Positions 54,939 through 63,172 of a DNA stretch of 64,000 nucleotides are shown here, piece after piece. The notes below the pieces were generated by a model. The model was not told the origin of the DNA and searched no databases. It was given only the letters and a program-made list of their open reading frames with translations. The position numbers and the translations under genes were made by a program. Source of the DNA: Candidatus Tanganyikabacteria bacterium (lineage in GTDB: Bacteria > Cyanobacteriota > Sericytochromatia > S15B-MN24 > VGJW01); NCBI GenBank assembly GCA_016867265.1, contig VGJW01000012.1, forward strand, positions 33,512 to 97,511, written 5' to 3'. The first letter of the stretch is position 1; the number at the start of each line of letters is the position of its first letter.

Positions 54939-56168
54939 ATGTGGGTAATGTTGCGTGTGGCCTTGATGGTCGCGCTTCCGATCCTCTGGCAAATCCAGCG
55001 GTTGTCCTATCGGCTGCGGCCAAGGTATCCGGTTGCCTGGACATGCGAGGGCACCCCCGTTGGCTTGAGCCGGGTCCTTGAGCCCCGGACGCGTGAGGTC
55101 AGGGGCGCCAAGTTGTCTGTGCCCATGAGAACCGCCGTGCACCTGACGCTGAGGCCCCAGGGCCTGATGGATAACCTTGGGCTGAAGCTGGGCCTGATGA
55201 CCGAGCAGCAGACGGGCGACTTGAATTTCGACGAGGCCGTCTTCCTCGAGAGCGATGACAGTCGGGTCGGCGCGTGGCTCAGTCGGGACGAAGCCTTACG
55301 GGGGCGGATCCTGCGCTTGTTCAAGGAGAGGCAGGTCAAGAGCATCCGGACGGATGGCATCCAACTGCTGGTGGAGATGGCGTGCGACGAGGACCCCGAC
55401 GAGTCCGTGGCGCAGGAAGTGGCTGACCTCGGTCGAGTGATGGCGCGGCTGACCCGGGCGCGGGCCTATCGATTCGATGCCTTTTTCTGGCGGGTCCTGT
55501 TGATCGAGTCGGCCCTTGCCTTGCCGGCGGGTTATGCCTTGGGTGCACTTGCGGAGGCCTCGGTACTCGGGGCCTTGGAAAGTGGTGACCTTGGCATTTT
55601 ATGGGCCGACTACTACCTCGCGACCATCCCGCTGTACGGCCTGACCTACCTTCTGGCAACGACGTGGGCTGTCCTGAACTTCAAGGTTTGTCGGAATCTC
55701 CTGGGCAATTCCTCAAGGGGAAAGGTCGTGCTCATCGAGGCCCTCGTCGTAACCCTGCTTGCCGTCCCCGTGGCATCCCTGCGTATCCTGGCGGATGTCA
55801 ACGAGATGCACCGCATTGTTGATCCATTTGTTTTCCGATGTCGTGTCGTCGAGGTTACGGTGGATCGGCGTGAAACCTACGAGTATCCCCGGAGAGGCGA
55901 CGGAAGGAGGCGTGCCCCCGACTGGCTGCGCGATCTCACAGGGGAAAAGAGGAAGTTGGTTGTCCGGTTTACGTACCGCGTTGAACTGGACAACTCGGCT
56001 TATGTCTACGGGTACCGGACACCAAAGCACTTCAGGCTCAAGCCACCGTTGAACCAGGTATGGCCAAAGGGAACCGTGGTCCAGATGACGTATCAGCCGG
56101 GTTTCCTGCGCCTGCCTTATCGGACGGAATTGACGCTCGACGGGCACGGGGAGAGGAAGTGGGATTGA
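54939..56168 (+). CDS. Hypothetical membrane protein
   Basis: 409 residues. The N-terminus has a hydrophobic stretch (VMLRVALMVALPILW), a soluble mixed domain spans about 30-170, then three likely membrane helices follow (VLLIESALALPAGYALGAL, YLATIPLYGLTYLLATTWAVL, VVLIEALVVTLLAVPVASL). The C-terminal domain (about 290-409) is beta-rich with TVDRRETYEYPRRG and VQMTYQPGFLRLPYRTELTL, probably periplasmic or cytosolic. Family not recognised. It is the last clearly intact gene before the decaying region. Confidence 0.75.
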   Translation: MWVMLRVALMVALPILWQIQRLSYRLRPRYPVAWTCEGTPVGLSRVLEPRTREVRGAKLSVPMRTAVHLTLRPQGLMDNLGLKLGLMTEQQTGDLNFDEAVFLESDDSRVGAWLSRDEALRGRILRLFKERQVKSIRTDGIQLLVEMACDEDPDESVAQEVADLGRVMARLTRARAYRFDAFFWRVLLIESALALPAGYALGALAEASVLGALESGDLGILWADYYLATIPLYGLTYLLATTWAVLNFKVCRNLLGNSSRGKVVLIEALVVTLLAVPVASLRILADVNEMHRIVDPFVFRCRVVEVTVDRRETYEYPRRGDGRRRAPDWLRDLTGEKRKLVVRFTYRVELDNSAYVYGYRTPKHFRLKPPLNQVWPKGTVVQMTYQPGFLRLPYRTELTLDGHGERKWD

Positions 56169-56216
56169 ATTTGGTTCGGGGGCACAGGTATCGGTCACGC
56201 CCCCGGATCTGGTGCA

Positions 56217-56579
56217 CATCCTCTGACGATCTCTCCGAGGTGGCGCAACGCGTTGCCGACCGCGTTACCGCCGACCTCCTGCGCTTGCCGGTCGCAAAGG
56301 CGATGGACCCGGGCGAGCAGGTATCAAACGGTCGCGTGGTTCGAGGCGGGTGGTCGACTTGTACCAAGAGGCCATGACGCGCATCCGAGGGGAGTATTTC
56401 GGTATTTTGGGGACACTGAGGTGCTCCTACCTATGCTTGCTCAGGCACATCAATACACGTGCCTTAAGTGCGTGTTTCTGCAGAAGATGGTCAGCGATGT
56501 CCTCCGAGAGCACGTCGCAAGCGGCCGGGATGAGCGGGTCCGTCAGGCACTCGTTGATTTCCGTGCGCGAACATCGTAG
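56217..56579 (+). pseudogene. Degraded helical protein gene spread over three frames
   Basis: Coherent helical segments appear one after another in different frames: DLSEVAQRVADRVTADLLRL, then VDLYQEAMTRIRGEYFGILG, then LPMLAQAHQYTCLKCVFLQK and SDVLREHVASGRDERVRQAL. Each has coding-like composition while the frames between do not. At least three indels are needed to join them. No family is recognised. It looks like a decaying gene of about 120 codons. Confidence 0.45.
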
Positions 56580-56665
56580 CCAGCAGTAGGTCGTTCGTTC
56601 ACGGACACCCGGAGGAGCAGCCTCGCCCGGGCCTTGCTGTCGTGGATGCCGACAGACGCTCGGAA

Positions 56666-57265
56666 TCAGCGGGGCCACGCGGCCATGGCGTGCAGGACTG
56701 CGTGCCGGAGTGTGCCGTGGAGCGCCGTGGGGCCTGCGGCTACGCCTGAACCTACTGCTACTGCGCGCAGGGCCCACAGCCCGACGGTCGCACCCCCTAC
56801 GGTTGCTCCGGCCGTGGTTCCGGTAGCCAAGGCCGAGGCTTAAGGCGGAGGCTGATGCTTCGAAAGGCCACCCTCTACTGCGCGAAACTTACACCTGAGG
56901 CCACGCCACCGGCAATCGCCGACTTGGCGACGACATTCTTGGCTCCGCCGAGGGGCCTCACGAATCTCTTGCCCCCGTCGCCAGCTTAGTTCAACTGGTC
57001 ATCCACGGCGACCACGGTGCCCTGACGTCCCTCGACGACCATCCGGTCGCTGAGGCGGGTCCGACTCAGGCCCATTCAAGTTCTTCGAAAGCTTGTCGAA
57101 GATTCGGCTGCCCGTGCAATGCGCGCGTCCCGCCCAAGCAGGATGTGCCTGCAGTTGGTGTTCAGCCAAGGAAGCGACCTCAGGAACGCTTCGCCGAAGC
57201 AGATGGCCTCGGGCCACCTGAACGGGCGTGACGACGCAAGGAAGTCGTCCCTAAGGAAGGACTGC
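56666..57265 (-). pseudogene. Degraded gene, probable paralogue of the gene at 28395-28949
   Basis: Translating leftward gives, with several frame changes and stops, WPEAICFGEAFLRSLPWLNT, then RMVVEGRQGTVVAVDDQLN, GGKRFVRPLGGAKNVVAKSA and a Gly/Ala-rich tail (ATGTTAGATVGGATVGLW, VAVGSGVAAGPTALHG) ending at a TGA at 56666-56668. The intact protein encoded at 28395-28949 has the same order: GNQNATVVAVEDR, a RLLRWLGD-type turn and a Gly/Ala-rich hydrophobic tract. The match is by eye and partial, so relationship is probable, not proven. Confidence 0.5.
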
Positions 57266-57317
57266 GGAAGTTAGGCCACGAACTGGCACTTGACCCGCCC
57301 GCGCTTCGGGCGTGGTC

Positions 57318-57434
57318 GGCAAGTTGCCGCCGAGGAAGTCGCGCTAATGCGTCGCATTCGAAATTGCCTCAGATGCCTTGTTGTTTATCGGGTGCAACCT
57401 ATCCATAAAAGGCAACTTGCGAACAAAGTTGCCT
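57318..57434. promoter_or_regulatory. Two palindromes sharing a TTGCC core
   Basis: GGCAA-G-TTGCC (57318-57328) and AGGCAACTT...AAGTTGCCT (arms 57410-57418 and 57426-57434, seven-base loop) are perfect inverted repeats, with another TTGCCT at about 57364. They lie in the decayed region upstream of the chimeric pseudogene. They may be leftover operators or hairpins of a mobile element. Confidence 0.35.
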
Positions 57435-57574
57435 CGCTCTATGCCGGTGCACGAGGCGCGAAACATGTCCGTATCCGACAACAGGCTGATCCGCGAGGGG
57501 CTCCAATAGCTTCGACGTCGGTGCCCCCCGGCTGGTCCGCGAGCGAGCCCCGCGCCTCGGCAACCGCCACCACG

Positions 57575-58440
57575 GTCGAGGTCACTGCGCCCGACCACCG
57601 CGTCGGGACGTTCGCGTTGGAGGTCCGACAGCGCCTCGACCCGAAGGGAGTCCGCCCTTTGGCCGAGTCGCTGGTCGGCTCACGCGAGGCCGCGAAACCG
57701 TTGGTCGTCTCTCCCTGCCTCAGCGAGGGCACCCGAGCCCGCCTGCGCGACGGAGACGTCGGTTACTTCGACCTCACGGGCGACGCCCGCATCGTGATGC
57801 AGACCACAGAGGTGACGCATGTCCAGTGGCAGGCCCGGATGGGCAACAACCCTTCGCACTTCACGGGCGACACAAACCGTCCTGTCGAGCGGGTGAGTTG
57901 GTATGACGCTGTAGCCTGCGCCGATGCCATGTCCCTGGCGGATGGTCTACACCGGGCTTAGAACTTGTCCAACGGCTCCGGTACCTGGAGTTCAGGCAAC
58001 TACCGTTGCAGCAATGTTACGTTGACGGCTTCCACCCCTTATGCGACCAAAGGTTGGCGCTTGCCCACCGAAGCGGCGTGGGAATATGCCTACCGCGCCG
58101 TTGCCAGCACAGTCTGATACCACGGTTCCGACTAGGGCCTGCTGTATATTTGGCGCGGGTAGAGGCGGTGTCTCCTGGTCTCGTAGCCCAGAAGCAACCC
58201 AATGCGTGGGGCTTGTACGACATGGCGGGCAATGTGTGGGCGTGGTGCTGGGACAGGTACGACGACTATCCCGGCACGGTGACGGATCCGGTGGATCCCG
58301 CATCAGGCTCGTACCGGGTCCTCCGGGGTGGGCTGTGGAGCAGCGACGCGTCGGCGGCGCGGGCGGCGAGCCGCAACAACGGCGCCCCGGATAACCGCAG
58401 CAGCGGCATCGGCTTCCGCCTGGCCTGGTCGAGGCCATAG
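57575..58440 (+). pseudogene. Chimeric remnant: unknown N-terminal fragment joined to FGE-sulfatase (SUMF1-like) domain
   Basis: The first part (57575 to about 57800) reads EVTAPDHRVGTFALEVRQRL ... LVVSPCLSEGTRARL ... GYFDLTGDARIVM, which resembles the LVVxPxLSxRxRxxL / Y.D.TGN.R pattern of some actinobacterial-type DNA-binding or nuclease-like proteins. From about 57803 it becomes a formylglycine-generating-enzyme domain: EVTHVQWQARMGNNPSHFTG, VERVSWYDAVACADAMS, then GWRLPTEAAWEYAYRA, and after a frame change WGLYDMAGNVWAWCWDRYDD and RVLRGGLWSSDASAARAASR. In-frame stops at 57959 (TAG), 58118 (TGA) and later, plus a frameshift near 58150, inactivate it. The fusion point is unusual. Confidence 0.75.
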
Positions 58441-58599
58441 GCCGAGGGCTTGTCCCTTGGCTCTTGATCCCTTTGTCCCTTGACCCTACCGCCCCGGTCC
58501 GTAGCGAAGCCGGACAGGGGCGCGGAAAGCGGCTTTCCAAAGAGGCCTGGAGGGCGTTTTCGCTTGCCGGATGGGGTGCTGGTACCCCCGCTTCCGGGC

Positions 58600-59082
58600 C
58601 TCGAGAACCATCAGTCCCGGCAAAATACAAGAATTGTCCGTCGCGCAGAACCACCTCGGAGACGACCGCATCCCCAGCCGGGCTGCGTCCGTCTTCGGTC
58701 TCCATTAGGGGCTCGAAGGGCTCGCCCGGACCTCCCACGAATACGAGCTGCCGCTCCGGCCGATCGCGATAGTGGGGTGGAGCTCGGCGATTAGTCGCTG
58801 TCGCCACCCATCTAGGCCTGTCTCGGGAATGCCGCAAAAGTCCCCGGGAGAGGTGAACCCCCAGGGCGCCCGCCGTGACGCCGCCTTGGCACGACCTCCA
58901 GCGATGAGATTGTCGGCCCGCCCGATGGTCGCCTCGCCGACCGTGCAGCCCGCGCGTGAAAGGACCCACCAGTCCGCCGTGCAGACCTCGACTTCAGCAA
59001 GAACCTCGATGCGAGCGGCGATGTGGTCTCCTCGTCTGTCGTCCGGCGTGTTGCTTGCCACGACCCAAGGGTTGTCCGTGTT
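58600..59082 (-). pseudogene. Degraded gene of unknown family
   Basis: Leftward translation gives a coding-like stretch (WVVASNTPDDRRGDHIAARI, ARAGCTVGEATIGRADNLIA-type sequence). After a frame change near 58760 it continues as ERQLVFVGGPGEPFEPLMET and SEVVLRDGQFLYFAGTD. No known family is recognised and the start is missing. Composition and coherence favour a former gene over chance, but only moderately. Confidence 0.35.
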
Positions 59083-59088
59083 GCGAGG

Positions 59089-59320
59089 GACCGCGGGCGA
59101 CACCGCCCGCTGCGGCGGGTGCAATCGCCCCTGCACATCCCTGGCGGGTGGTACCCCGTTGTGCTTCCCCAGCCTCTGCCGCACCATCTGCCCGACGGGC
59201 ACCACGGCCTGCCCGACGGCCTACTCCAGACTTACCACCCACGCTCGCAAGTGCAGCGCCTGCGGCCGGGTGTGCCGCGCCATTCAGGTGTGCCGCAATC
59301 GCCCCTGCGTCGCGCTCTGA
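59089..59320 (+). pseudogene. Fragment of a Cys-rich secreted protein
   Basis: The frame reads RCGGCNRPCTSLAGGTPLC, CRTICPTGTTACPTA and CSACGRVCRAIQVCRNRPCV with 16 or more Cys in about 70 residues. This is the repeating CPxGxTxC...NCGACGRxC pattern known from myxobacterial and related surface proteins. Several positions differ from the usual pattern (for example KCSACG for NCGACG), and no signal peptide or upstream start is present. It is likely a truncated remnant. Confidence 0.5.
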
Positions 59321-59871
59321 CGGAGGCGTCGTGGGCGGTTCTGTTGTCCGTCCCGCGCGCGGCACCGCGGACGCAGTTGACAGCACATTGCATCGTCGCC
59401 TCCCATCGCCGCCGCGGCCGCCGGTCGGAGGCCGCGCGACCATCCCTACTGTTCCTCAAGCGACGCACCCACGCACCTCCGCACGCTCACGATTCACCCC
59501 TTCGCCTCGTTTTTATCCCGGCGGATGGCCGCGCGGACTTGCATCGCCGGTGCTTGAGCGCGCCTGCGTGACTCGTATTCGTGGCGGCGCTCGATGCCGC
59601 TTGCGCCCGACCTTCGCCGACGGCGCCGACGGTGCTGCTCTGAACGCGCCCGATGCCACGACAGCGAAGGGGCGAGTCGTACCGTTAGAGTGGACAGAAC
59701 ATGCGCTACGCGCTATGATGATGTGGTGGTGATCGAGCGGCCTTGATAGAGGGTCGCATTGGAAGCCCCACTCGCTGGGCCTTGCCCTAAAGTTCGGTGG
59801 GGAGGTCTTCGGTCCCCCTCTCGCACCTTCCGCGCACTGACCGCGACCAACCTGAAACGTACGATTTACCT
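59321..59871. other. 551-bp stretch without a convincing gene
   Basis: Very GC-rich up to about 59650, with Arg/Pro/Ala-rich frames on both strands and no recognisable domain. Near 59690 a short frame EWTEHALRAM resembles the start of DUF4258-type toxins, but it ends at once. The last 100 bases, before the NTF2-like gene, become less GC-rich and should hold its promoter. Otherwise I see nothing. Confidence 0.5.
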
Positions 59872-60342
59872 ATGTCCATCACCAAAACTGAACTCACCGA
59901 AGCCCGGAAGATCTGGGGCGACGCACTGGTCGCCATTTCCAAGGCCTACGATACCGAGGGAATTGAAGCGGCAACTAAACTAGCCAACGCGGCTTTGGAC
60001 GGGGCCTACGGCTACAGCTTGGGTCCGGTTCTCTTCAAGCCGACCATGACGAGCGGAGAAAAAACCTTCCGCCCCACCCGCGAAGGAGCGCTCTCGTACT
60101 TTGTCGGACAAAACCCCTTATTCCCTGATACAGGCTTCGCCCTCAAGGGCTGGCGTTCCGTCGAATCAGAAACCGCCGCCTGTTTCATCGAAGGGAATGT
60201 GGCCCTGTGGATGGGCTGGGTCACCTTCACGGACAAAGACGGAAAAGTTACAAGAGTCGACAAAAGCTGGGGCTACAGGAAAGACGAGGAGGGGACGTTG
60301 CGCATCGTTCTTCACCACTCCTCGCTGCCCTACACCCCCTAA
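59872..60342 (+). CDS. NTF2-like fold protein of unknown function
   Basis: 156 residues from the ATG at 59872. GYSLGPVLFKPTMTSGEKTFRPT, REGALSYFVGQNPLFPDTGF, ALWMGWVTFTDKDGKVTRVDKS and the ending LRIVLHHSSLPYTP follow a family known in marine bacteria and algae. Its members are often labelled phosphoribosyl-AMP cyclohydrolase by mistake; the fold looks SnoaL/NTF2-like. No signal peptide. Base composition is less GC-rich than the neighbouring genes, and it stands alone among gene remnants, both suggesting transfer. Function unknown. Confidence 0.8.
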   Translation: MSITKTELTEARKIWGDALVAISKAYDTEGIEAATKLANAALDGAYGYSLGPVLFKPTMTSGEKTFRPTREGALSYFVGQNPLFPDTGFALKGWRSVESETAACFIEGNVALWMGWVTFTDKDGKVTRVDKSWGYRKDEEGTLRIVLHHSSLPYTP

Positions 60343-60910
60343 TTCTGGGTTGCTGGGCGCTCTGCTTCCAGAGTGCCATCCGGTATCCTTCGAGCAGGGG
60401 AATCACCGCTTCCGGCCTCAAAATCCGGGCCAACGCCTGAGATGTAGTTTTTAGAGATATCCTTGGGGCGACCATCTTTTGTATGGAGCATCGAGGATAC
60501 TCGGTAGATCAAGCCGCTCCGATGGGGTCAAGCCTCAGCTGCAGAGGTCGGACCCAAGTCTCCCGCTTACCCACCAAGAGTCGTACGTCGGTCTGATGAG
60601 GCCAGCCTCAAACGACTCTGATTCACTCCTGCCGTCTCCCCGGCGTTGCCCCGCAGCAAAAAGCGAGTCCCGGCGAAATCGCCGAAACCCGCTTCGCTCT
60701 TAGCTCCGGTCTCGTAGCCGCTCACCAACCCGTTCGCACCGCTCTCTGCGGTACGGGTTCTCACCGTTCGCACCGTCCCGAAGACGCGAATCGATGCGAA
60801 TCCGATGGGTTGCGCGCAGCGAGCCGGGACGCTCTCTCGCGTTCGCACTGTCCCGCGACGAACGCGGGGGCCGTTTATCGCGTACCTGCGGCCGGATGCC
60901 TGTCGCGGCG
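60343..60910. other. 568-bp intergenic stretch with short direct repeats and a hairpin
   Basis: No gene is recognised. The first 250 bases are relatively AT-rich. Near-identical 16-base copies CGTTCGCACCGTCCCG (60765-60780) and CGTTCGCACTGTCCCG (60840-60855), and a shorter CGTTCGCACC (60731-60740), lie downstream of the TetR gene. A hairpin with a T tract on the minus strand is listed separately. The repeats may be remains of a mobile element. Confidence 0.5.
60657..60693 (-). terminator. Candidate rho-independent terminator downstream of tetR
   Basis: On the minus strand the arms AGCGGGT and ACTCGCT (one mismatch) enclose a perfect CGGCGA-TT-TCGCCG stem, and the hairpin is followed by TTTTT. 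It lies about 220 bases after the tetR stop, further than usual, but no other minus-strand gene is nearby. Confidence 0.5.
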
Positions 60911-61546
60911 TCAACGGGCGGTCGGCAACTCCCCGCATAGCCCGACCACCGTGAAGTCGAGCAGCGCCTCCAGGGCAGCCTTCCGCTCTCGCTGCGTGGG
61001 CGTCGCCGCGAGGCCGTCGAGCGAGAGAGACGCGAATCCGTGGACGACGGTCCACGCCTTCAGCTCCGCGCCCAGGCGGCGCTCGGGACGGAGGAATCCG
61101 TCGGCTACCAGCGCGTCGAGGGACTGGCCGAGCAGCGTCCAGGGCGTCTCCGCTTCCGGGTTCTCAGGCTCGGCGCTCCGGCACTTGGCCCCGCATTCGC
61201 CGAACATCACGCGAAAGATCTCCGGGTGGTCCGCGGCGAACCCGACGTAGGCGCCGCCAACGGCCTTGAAGCGAGCGATGGACACAGGCTCGTCTCCCCG
61301 ACCGGCAGACGCGCTGGCCATCGCGCGCCGCATGCGCTCCGCGAGCCGCGCGAAGCCATCGGCAGCAACCGCGGTGATCAACGCGGACTTGTCGTCGAAG
61401 TGGCGGTACGCCGCGTTGGCCGAGACGCCGACCTCGCGTGCAGCCTCGCGCAGGCTGAAGGCGCCGGGCCCGCTCGCCTCGATGAGCCGCACCGCCGAGG
61501 CCACGAGGGCGTTGCGAAGGTCGCCGTGGTGGTTGATCAACGACAA
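60911..61546 (-). CDS. TetR-family regulator, 5' end replaced by an IS21 end
   Basis: 211 residues from a possible TTG. HHGDLRNALVASAVRLIEASG, then FSLREAAREVGVSANAAYRHF, is a complete TetR helix-turn-helix domain, and the C-terminal part (IARFKAVGGAYVGFAADHPEIF, TVVHGFASLSLDGL) is a WHG-type ligand domain. In relatives HHGDLR is preceded by a basic segment ending in Tyr; here the codons before it (MSLIN) come from the IS21 terminal region. The native start and promoter are therefore probably lost. Expression would need the TTG within the IS end and outward transcription from the element. Confidence 0.85.
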   Translation of the reverse strand: MSLINHHGDLRNALVASAVRLIEASGPGAFSLREAAREVGVSANAAYRHFDDKSALITAVAADGFARLAERMRRAMASASAGRGDEPVSIARFKAVGGAYVGFAADHPEIFRVMFGECGAKCRSAEPENPEAETPWTLLGQSLDALVADGFLRPERRLGAELKAWTVVHGFASLSLDGLAATPTQRERKAALEALLDFTVVGLCGELPTAR

Positions 61547-61586
61547 TTAGAATTACCGGTCGGCGACAACTAGAATTACCGACCGG
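61541..61586 (+). repeat. Left-end tandem repeats of the IS21 element
   Basis: Two adjacent 23-bp copies (61541-61563 and 61564-61586), 20 of 23 bases identical, each containing TAGAATTACCG. IS21-type transposases bind such multiple terminal sites. The first copy overlaps the putative TTG start of the tetR reading frame on the other strand. Confidence 0.85.
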
Positions 61587-61639
61587 CCGGGCGGCCTGAC
61601 CGGTCGCGCTGACGCGTATCAGAGCCCGTGGAGATCGAC

Positions 61640-63172
61640 ATGATCCCCATGGTTACCGACACCCAGGTCCTGCTCTATCGGCGCAAACTCAAGCAAGGAA
61701 TGACACGGGAAGCGGCGGCCGCGTCCTCCGGCATGACGGCCAAGACCTCCCGCAAGTGGGAGGTGGGTCCATTGCCTTCGGCTCGACGACGTCCTCCGCG
61801 TGCATGGCGCACACGGGAGGATCCGTTCGACGACGTCTGGGACCGCGAGGTGGTGCCGATGCTCAAGGCGGACGAAACCCGCGAACTGCAGGCCGTGACC
61901 GTCTTCGAGGTACTCTGCGATCGCTATCCGGACCAGTTCAAGCCGGGCCAGCTTCGTACCCTCCAGCGTCGTATCCGCGATTGGCGAGCCGTCCACGGTC
62001 CTGAGAAGGAAGTCTTCTTCGAGCAGCAGCATCCGCCAGGCCGCGAGGCACAGTTTGACTTCACGGACGCTACTGACCTCGGTGTCACGATCGCGGGCAT
62101 CCCCTTCGACCACAAGCTCTTCGAGTTCGTGCTCAGCTTCAGCAAATGGCGCTACGTGGAGCTCGCCTTTGGCGAAACCTACGAGGCCATGCTGTCCGGC
62201 ATCCAGGGCGCCGTCTGGGCACTGGGCGGTACGACGGCCATCTGGCGCAGCGACAACCTCTCGGCCGCCACTCATCAACTCAAGGAGACCGGCGGACGGG
62301 GCCTTACGGAGCGTTACAGGCAACTCACGGCGCACTACGGCGTCGAGTCTACGCGAATCAACGCCGGCCTTCCCCACGAAAATGGCGTGGCCGAGAAGCA
62401 TCACGACCTGCTCAAGAACGCGCTACGCCAAGCGCTCATCGTTCGGGGATCCAGCGACTTCCTCTCGGTCGACACCTACAAGACCTTCCTGGACAAGACG
62501 GTCCAACGCCTGAACAAGAAACACGGTGACCTTCAGGGCATCGAGCGGCCACTGCTACGCCCACTCCCCTGTTTCCGGATCCCGGCCTACACCGACGTGC
62601 CCACCACGGTCCGCAAGTGGAGCTGCATCCGGGTGGCCGGCCATACATACTCCGTGGCCTCACGGTTGATCGGACACGTCGTTACCGCCCGTGTGCACCC
62701 TGACGAAGTCGAGATACTGTTCCGGGACAAGCGCGTGGACGCATTCCCGCGCCTTCGGGGCCAGCATGTCCGCCGCATCGACTATCGACACCTCGTACAC
62801 TCCCTGATCCGCAAGGCTGGCGCTTTCGCAAACTACCGCTACCGGGAAGACCTCTTCCCGGCTCTCGCCTTCCGCCGCGCCTACGACGCCTTCAAGGCCA
62901 ACCGAGGCACCAGGGCCGAACTTGAGTATGTCCGCGTCCTTCACTTGGCCGCCACGACCATGGAGTGCGACGTCCAGGCTGCCCTCGAGGCCCTGCTCGA
63001 AACGGGCTCGCCGTTCGACTACGCCGACGTCCAGGCACTCGTCGCATCCAAGCACCAGCCCGCCCTCCACATCACACCCTTAGTGCCACCCTTGGCCGAC
63101 TTCGACGGCCTGCTTTCTGGAGACTTCCATGCCCACGTCCATCAAGCCCAGACCCCAATCAGCCCTCGCTGA
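61640..63172 (+). CDS. istA: IS21 transposase IstA
   Basis: 510 residues from the ATG at 61640, with GGAG six bases upstream; a GTG at 61628 in the same frame is an alternative. An N-terminal helix-turn-helix (TREAAAASSGMTAKTSRKW) is followed by the DDE catalytic domain: REAQFDFTDATDLG (first Asp), WRSDNLSAAT (second Asp) and HENGVAEKHHDLLKNAL (Glu). The C-terminal part has the beta-barrel region (VPTTVRKWSCIRVAGHTYSV) of IS21 transposases. It catalyses DNA strand transfer of the element with help from IstB. It overlaps istB by 44 bases. Confidence 0.95.
   Translation: MIPMVTDTQVLLYRRKLKQGMTREAAAASSGMTAKTSRKWEVGPLPSARRRPPRAWRTREDPFDDVWDREVVPMLKADETRELQAVTVFEVLCDRYPDQFKPGQLRTLQRRIRDWRAVHGPEKEVFFEQQHPPGREAQFDFTDATDLGVTIAGIPFDHKLFEFVLSFSKWRYVELAFGETYEAMLSGIQGAVWALGGTTAIWRSDNLSAATHQLKETGGRGLTERYRQLTAHYGVESTRINAGLPHENGVAEKHHDLLKNALRQALIVRGSSDFLSVDTYKTFLDKTVQRLNKKHGDLQGIERPLLRPLPCFRIPAYTDVPTTVRKWSCIRVAGHTYSVASRLIGHVVTARVHPDEVEILFRDKRVDAFPRLRGQHVRRIDYRHLVHSLIRKAGAFANYRYREDLFPALAFRRAYDAFKANRGTRAELEYVRVLHLAATTMECDVQAALEALLETGSPFDYADVQALVASKHQPALHITPLVPPLADFDGLLSGDFHAHVHQAQTPISPR

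Noticed and set aside
59640..59732. Possible DUF4258-like toxin start (EWTEHALRAM)
   Set aside because: Only about ten residues match, the frame stops at once, and no antitoxin-like gene follows.
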